DNA of 64,000 nucleotides from Modestobacter caceresii (GTDB lineage: Bacteria; Actinomycetota; Actinomycetes; Mycobacteriales; Geodermatophilaceae). The position numbers were made by a program, and so were the translations under genes. The stretch lies in NCBI RefSeq assembly GCF_000761485.1, contig NZ_JPMX01000024.1, positions 1-64,000 of the forward strand, written 5' to 3'. The notes beneath the pieces were generated by a model. That model saw only the letters and a list, made by a program, of their open reading frames with translations, had not been told where the DNA came from and did no database searches. This document shows, piece after piece, positions 60,545 to 64,000 of the stretch. The stretch's first letter is position 1. Each line of letters starts with the position of its first letter.

Positions 60545-63454
60545 ATGAGCCAGACGGCCAGCCAGCACACCGAGCCCACCGCCGACGGGGTGCCGCCGCA
60601 CCGGTACACCCCCGCGCTGGCGCAGCAGATCGAGCTCGCCTGGCAGGACCGCTGGGAGGCCGAGGGCACGTTCCACACGCCCAACCCGGTCGGCCGGCTG
60701 AGCGAGGGCTTCGACCGGGTGGCCGACCGGCCCAAGGCCTTCCTGATGGACATGTTCCCGTACCCCTCCGGTGCCGGGCTGCACGTCGGGCACCCGCTGG
60801 GCTACCTGGGCACCGACGTCACCAGCCGCTTCCTGCGGATGGACGGGCACAACGTGCTGCACCCGATGGGGTACGACGCCTTCGGCCTGCCCGCCGAGCA
60901 GTTCGCCGTGCAGACCGGCCAGCACCCGCGGGTCACCACCGAGGCCAACATCGCCGCGATCAGTGCCCAGCTGCGCCGGCTGGGTGTCGACCACGACACC
61001 CGCCGTACCTTCGCCACGATCGACCCGGGCTACTACAAGTGGACCCAGTGGATCTTCCGGCAGATCTTCGAGGCCTGGTTCGACGAGTCCGCCGACGGCG
61101 GTCGGGGCAGGGCCCGGCCGATCCCCGAGCTGGTCGCCGAGCTGGACGCCGGCACCCGGCAGCCCGCTGCGGGCACGCTGCCCGAGGGGCGCGACTGGGC
61201 CGAGCTGTCCGACGTGGAGCGCCGGAGGGTCGTCGACGCGCACCGGCTGGCCTACCGGCACCAGGCGCCGGTGAACTGGTGCCCCGGGCTGGGCACGGTG
61301 CTGTCCAACGAGGAGGTCACCCCGGACGGCAGGTCCGAGCGGGGCAACTTCCCGGTTTTCCGCCGTCCGCTGACCCAGTGGATGGTGCGGATCACCTCCT
61401 ACGCCGAGCGGCTGCTGACCGACCTGGACCGGCTGGACTGGTCGGACTCCCTGAAGCAGATGCAGCGCAACTGGATCGGCCGGTCGACCGGCGCCCGGGT
61501 GCGGTTCGCCACCGGGGCTGAGTCCATCGAGGTGTTCACCACCCGGCCGGACACCCTGTTCGGCGCCACCTACCTGGTGCTGGCGCCCGAGCACCCGCTG
61601 GTCGGCACGCTGACCGCCGGCCAGTGGCCCGAGGGCACCGACCCCCGGTGGACCGCCGGCGCGCCCACCCCGGCCGAGGCCGTCGCCGCCTACCAGCGGC
61701 AGGCCTCCCGCCGCTCGGAGCTGGACCGGCAGGCCGAGGGCCGGGAGAAGACCGGGGTCTGGCTGGGCGCCACCGCCCGCAACCCGCTGACCGGGGCCGA
61801 CCTGCCGGTGTTCATCGCCGACTACGTGCTCACCGGCTACGGCACCGGCGCGATCATGGCGGTGCCCGGCGAGGACGCCCGGGACTGGGACTTCGCGCAG
61901 GAGTTCGGGCTGCCCGTCGTCCGCACCGTGCAGCCGCCGGCCGACTTCGACGGCGGTGCGTACACCGGCACCGGCCCGATGATCAACAGCTCGAACGAGC
62001 ACCTGTCGCTGGACGGTCTGGACAAGGCCGCCGCCATCGCCCGGGTGACCGAGTGGCTGGTGGCGAAGGGGGTCGGCGAGGCGACCACGACCTACAAGCT
62101 GCGCGACTGGCTGTTCAGCCGGCAGCGGTACTGGGGCGAGCCGTTCCCGGTGGTCTACGCCGTCGACGGTGACGACGCCGACCTGCCGGTCGCCGTCCCG
62201 GAGTCGATGCTGCCGGTGCTGCTGCCCGAGGTCGACGACTACTCGCCCAAGACGTTCGCCGACGACGACGCCGACTCCCAGCCCGAGCCGCCGCTGTCCC
62301 GGGCCACCGAGTGGACGACGGTCACCCTGGACCTGGGCGACGGCCCTCGCCGGTACCGCCGCGAGACCAACACCATGCCCAACTGGGCCGGCTCGTGCTG
62401 GTACTACCTGCGCTACCTGGACCCGGCGAACGACGAGCGGTTCGTCGACCCGGAGCTGGAGGCCTACTGGATGGGCCCGCGGGAGCCCGGTGACGTCGGC
62501 GGCGTCGACCTGTACGTCGGCGGTGTGGAGCACGCGGTGCTGCACCTGCTGTACGCCCGGTTCTGGCACAAGGTGCTGTTCGACCTGGGTCACGTCTCCA
62601 GCGAGGAGCCGTTCCGCCGGCTGGTCAACCAGGGCTACATCTCCGCCTTCGCCTACACCGACGCCCGGGGCTTCTACGTGCCCGCCGCCGAGGTGGTGGA
62701 GAAGGACGGCCAGTTCCTCTACCAGGGGGAGCCGGTCAGCCGGGAGTACGGGAAGATCGGCAAGAGCCTGAAGAACATGGTCACGCCGGACGAGATGATC
62801 GGGCAGTACGGGGCCGACACGTTCCGGGTCTACGAGATGTCGACCGGGCCGCTGGACCAGTCCCGCCCGTGGGAGACCAAGGCCGTGGTCGGCTCGCAGC
62901 GGCTGCTGCAGCGGGTCTGGCGGGTCGTGGTCGACGAGGAGTCCGGCGCGGTGCGCGCCGGCGACGTCGAGCCGGACGACGAGACCTCGCGCGCCCTGCA
63001 CCGGGCGATCGAGGCCGTGCGCGACGGCATGACGACCCTGCGGTTCAACATCGCCATCGCCCGGATCACCGAGCTGACCAACCACCTGACCTCGGCCTGC
63101 CCGCCGGGGACGCCGGTGCCGCGCTCGGTCGCCGAGTCGCTGGTGCTGCTGGTCGCGCCGCTGGCCCCGCACCTGGCCGAGGAGCTGTGGGCCCGGCTGG
63201 GGCACTCTGACTCCGTGGCCTGGGCGTCCTTCCCGGTGGCCGACCCGCAGTGGCTGGTCGACGAGACGGTGCAGGTCGCCGTCCAGGTCAACGGCAAGGT
63301 GCGGGCCCAGGTGGCCGTACCGGCCGACGCGGACGCCGCGGCGCTGGAGGCGGCGGCCCGGGCGGACGAGCGGATCGCCGGCTACCTCGACGGCGCGACC
63401 GTGCGCAGGGTGGTCGCGGTGCCGGGCCGGCTGGTCAACTTCGTCCTGGGCTGA
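60545..63454 (+). CDS. leuS: leucyl-tRNA synthetase
   Basis: A 969-residue class I synthetase charging tRNA-Leu. The HIGH motif is HVGHP near residue 80; an editing (CP1) domain lies about 230-430 with [20 protein letters not shown]; the KMSKS counterpart is KIGKS near residue 737, the usual variant in actinobacteria; a C-terminal anticodon-binding and tail domain follows ([15 protein letters not shown]). ATG 60545 has GGGAG 9 bases upstream; GTG 60530 is less likely. Expression is controlled by the upstream leader and terminator. Confidence 0.95.
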   Translation: MSQTASQHTEPTADGVPPHRYTPALAQQIELAWQDRWEAEGTFHTPNPVGRLSEGFDRVADRPKAFLMDMFPYPSGAGLHVGHPLGYLGTDVTSRFLRMDGHNVLHPMGYDAFGLPAEQFAVQTGQHPRVTTEANIAAISAQLRRLGVDHDTRRTFATIDPGYYKWTQWIFRQIFEAWFDESADGGRGRARPIPELVAELDAGTRQPAAGTLPEGRDWAELSDVERRRVVDAHRLAYRHQAPVNWCPGLGTVLSNEEVTPDGRSERGNFPVFRRPLTQWMVRITSYAERLLTDLDRLDWSDSLKQMQRNWIGRSTGARVRFATGAESIEVFTTRPDTLFGATYLVLAPEHPLVGTLTAGQWPEGTDPRWTAGAPTPAEAVAAYQRQASRRSELDRQAEGREKTGVWLGATARNPLTGADLPVFIADYVLTGYGTGAIMAVPGEDARDWDFAQEFGLPVVRTVQPPADFDGGAYTGTGPMINSSNEHLSLDGLDKAAAIARVTEWLVAKGVGEATTTYKLRDWLFSRQRYWGEPFPVVYAVDGDDADLPVAVPESMLPVLLPEVDDYSPKTFADDDADSQPEPPLSRATEWTTVTLDLGDGPRRYRRETNTMPNWAGSCWYYLRYLDPANDERFVDPELEAYWMGPREPGDVGGVDLYVGGVEHAVLHLLYARFWHKVLFDLGHVSSEEPFRRLVNQGYISAFAYTDARGFYVPAAEVVEKDGQFLYQGEPVSREYGKIGKSLKNMVTPDEMIGQYGADTFRVYEMSTGPLDQSRPWETKAVVGSQRLLQRVWRVVVDEESGAVRAGDVEPDDETSRALHRAIEAVRDGMTTLRFNIAIARITELTNHLTSACPPGTPVPRSVAESLVLLVAPLAPHLAEELWARLGHSDSVAWASFPVADPQWLVDETVQVAVQVNGKVRAQVAVPADADAAALEAAARADERIAGYLDGATVRRVVAVPGRLVNFVLG

Positions 63455-63475
63455 CCGCCGCGCGGGGTGTCAGCG

Positions 63476-63561
63476 CTGATCAGGTGACCTGATCAGGAAC
63501 TGTCCTACCGCATCAACGCTGGTGGGGGAGGACAGTCAGTGATCAGGTGACCTGATCACTG
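63476..63561. repeat. paired 19-bp palindrome with inner inverted repeat
   Basis: TGATCAGGTGACCTGATCA, itself a perfect palindrome, occurs at 63477-63495 and 63540-63558; with flanks the copies are 21 and 25 bases of perfect symmetry. Between them ACTGTCCT (63499-63506) faces AGGACAGT (63529-63536). The whole block can fold as one large hairpin, or each palindrome can bind a dimeric protein. The second copy covers the last codons of the minus-strand gene that stops at 63556. Confidence 0.8.
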
Positions 63562-63999
63562 TCGGGCGGCGGGGGTGATGCGGATCATCGTCTGGCGTTC
63601 CCGCCCGCGGTGCGTGAACCGCGCCGCGATGCGGGAGGTGCCGTAGGTGATCCGCCACTGCCAGCCGTAGCGCCGGGCGAGGGCAGCCCGCGCGCCGGGC
63701 CACTCGGACGGCTCGAGGAACTCGGCGAGACCGTCGACCGCCGGACCCTCGAGCCGGCCCCGCATGTCGCAGGGGGCGACGGTGACCCGGCTGGTGTGCC
63801 GCAGCCGCTTCACCTTGCCGGAGTCCGCCCGGGTCCAGACCACCAGAGAAAGGACCTCGTCCCCCTCCCTCCTCGCCCGCTCGGAGCGAGCCTCTGGACG
63901 AGGCCCGACCGGCGCCGCCCAGACTGGGGTGGGCACGGCCTCGCCGGTGCGCCGGAAGGTGGTCAGGCTGACGTACCGGCTGGTGGGGAGACTGGTCAT
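63556..63999 (-). CDS. PPOX-class F420-dependent oxidoreductase-like protein
   Basis: A 147-residue split-barrel flavin/F420-binding protein of the pyridoxamine-phosphate-oxidase-like class: YVSLTTFRRTGEAVPTPVWA at the N-terminus, then SLVVWTRADSGKVKRLRHTS and VTVAPCDMRG, a pattern typical of F420-dependent actinobacterial members (TIGR03666-like). It would reduce an unknown substrate with F420H2. The start codon abuts the window edge, so an upstream extension or promoter cannot be judged. Confidence 0.82.
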   Translation of the reverse strand: MTSLPTSRYVSLTTFRRTGEAVPTPVWAAPVGPRPEARSERARREGDEVLSLVVWTRADSGKVKRLRHTSRVTVAPCDMRGRLEGPAVDGLAEFLEPSEWPGARAALARRYGWQWRITYGTSRIAARFTHRGRERQTMIRITPAARQ

Positions 64000-64000
64000 G

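Noticed and set aside
60404-63205. Long minus-strand frame opposite leuS
   Set aside because: Antisense shadow of leuS with no recognisable domain; the plus-strand frame carries all synthetase motifs.

Overview
The window is GC-rich (roughly three quarters G+C) with strong third-position GC bias, no spliced genes, and gene content typical of a free-living actinobacterium. Three predicted coenzyme-F420 proteins, a Tad/Flp pilus locus of the Gram-positive kind, GlnE-controlled glutamine synthetase and a gene order matching the Mycobacterium tuberculosis Rv2218-Rv2230 neighbourhood (lipA, DUF4191, RDD, glnA1 ... glnE, glnA2 ... panB ... RNase HI/phosphatase, zinc ribbon, Nif3) all point to Actinomycetota. 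My best guess is a member of the Geodermatophilaceae or a close relative; that family-level placement is inference only. No prophage, insertion sequence, CRISPR array, rRNA or tRNA gene was seen.

Layout. 0-9 kb: an ABC exporter, two tandem duplicated small membrane proteins, a GNAT acetyltransferase, the Nif3 / zinc-ribbon / RNase HI-phosphatase group, quinolinate synthase, and a TauE/SafE-type permease back to back with a DoxX-like protein. 9-13.5 kb: an Lrp-type regulator divergent from a 14-helix MFS exporter, a PIG-L deacetylase, the RNase P RNA gene (rnpB), a tiny gene and a DUF1232 protein. 13.5-21 kb: a complete Tad pilus operon (Flp pilin, TadE, TadG-like, CpaB, CpaE, CpaF, TadB, TadC) preceded by the wreck of a prepilin peptidase gene. 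21-30 kb: a stress-flavoured cluster (DUF8129-like, Balon/Rv2629-like, DUF2795, ChaB), a LacI regulator divergent from a GH10 xylanase, a K+ channel, an M24 peptidase and a diguanylate cyclase. 30-40 kb: F420 reductase, panB-nadE, glnA2, a class I amidotransferase, glnE, a CDGSH protein and a secreted repeat protein. 40-47.5 kb: an iron-containing redox enzyme, a cytoplasmic chemoreceptor, a secreted AMIN-like protein, an alpha/beta hydrolase and a GAF-EAL protein. 47.5-54.5 kb: glnA with a well-formed GlnR box, RDD, an inserted regulator/membrane pair, DUF4191, lipA and an apolipoprotein-like coiled-coil protein. 54.5-64 kb: an F420-dependent oxidoreductase, a four-gene translationally coupled operon (polyol dehydrogenase, HAD phosphatase, CDP-glycerol-transferase-like protein, nucleotidyltransferase) and leuS behind a leader peptide and terminator.

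Functional threads. Nitrogen control is concentrated here: glnA with a double GlnR site, its adenylyltransferase GlnE, the paralogue GlnA2 and an amidotransferase next to GlnE. Redox cofactor biology recurs (NadA, NadE, PanB, and three F420 proteins). Cyclic-di-GMP and sensory proteins (GGDEF, GAF-EAL, GAF-chemoreceptor) sit among the rest without an obvious operon. Regulation is unusually readable: many genes have a TAnnnT box only 6-8 bases before an ATG/GTG start and no ribosome-binding site, which implies widespread leaderless transcription.

The most noteworthy items are the leuS attenuator (leader peptide with three consecutive Leu codons, a hairpin and a textbook terminator), the four-gene operon that looks built to make and polymerise a polyol phosphate, the pseudogenised prepilin peptidase beside an intact pilus operon, two overlapping divergent leaderless promoters at 8.4 kb, the mirror-symmetric divergent promoter at 21.35 kb, and a paired 19-bp palindrome between leuS and the last gene.
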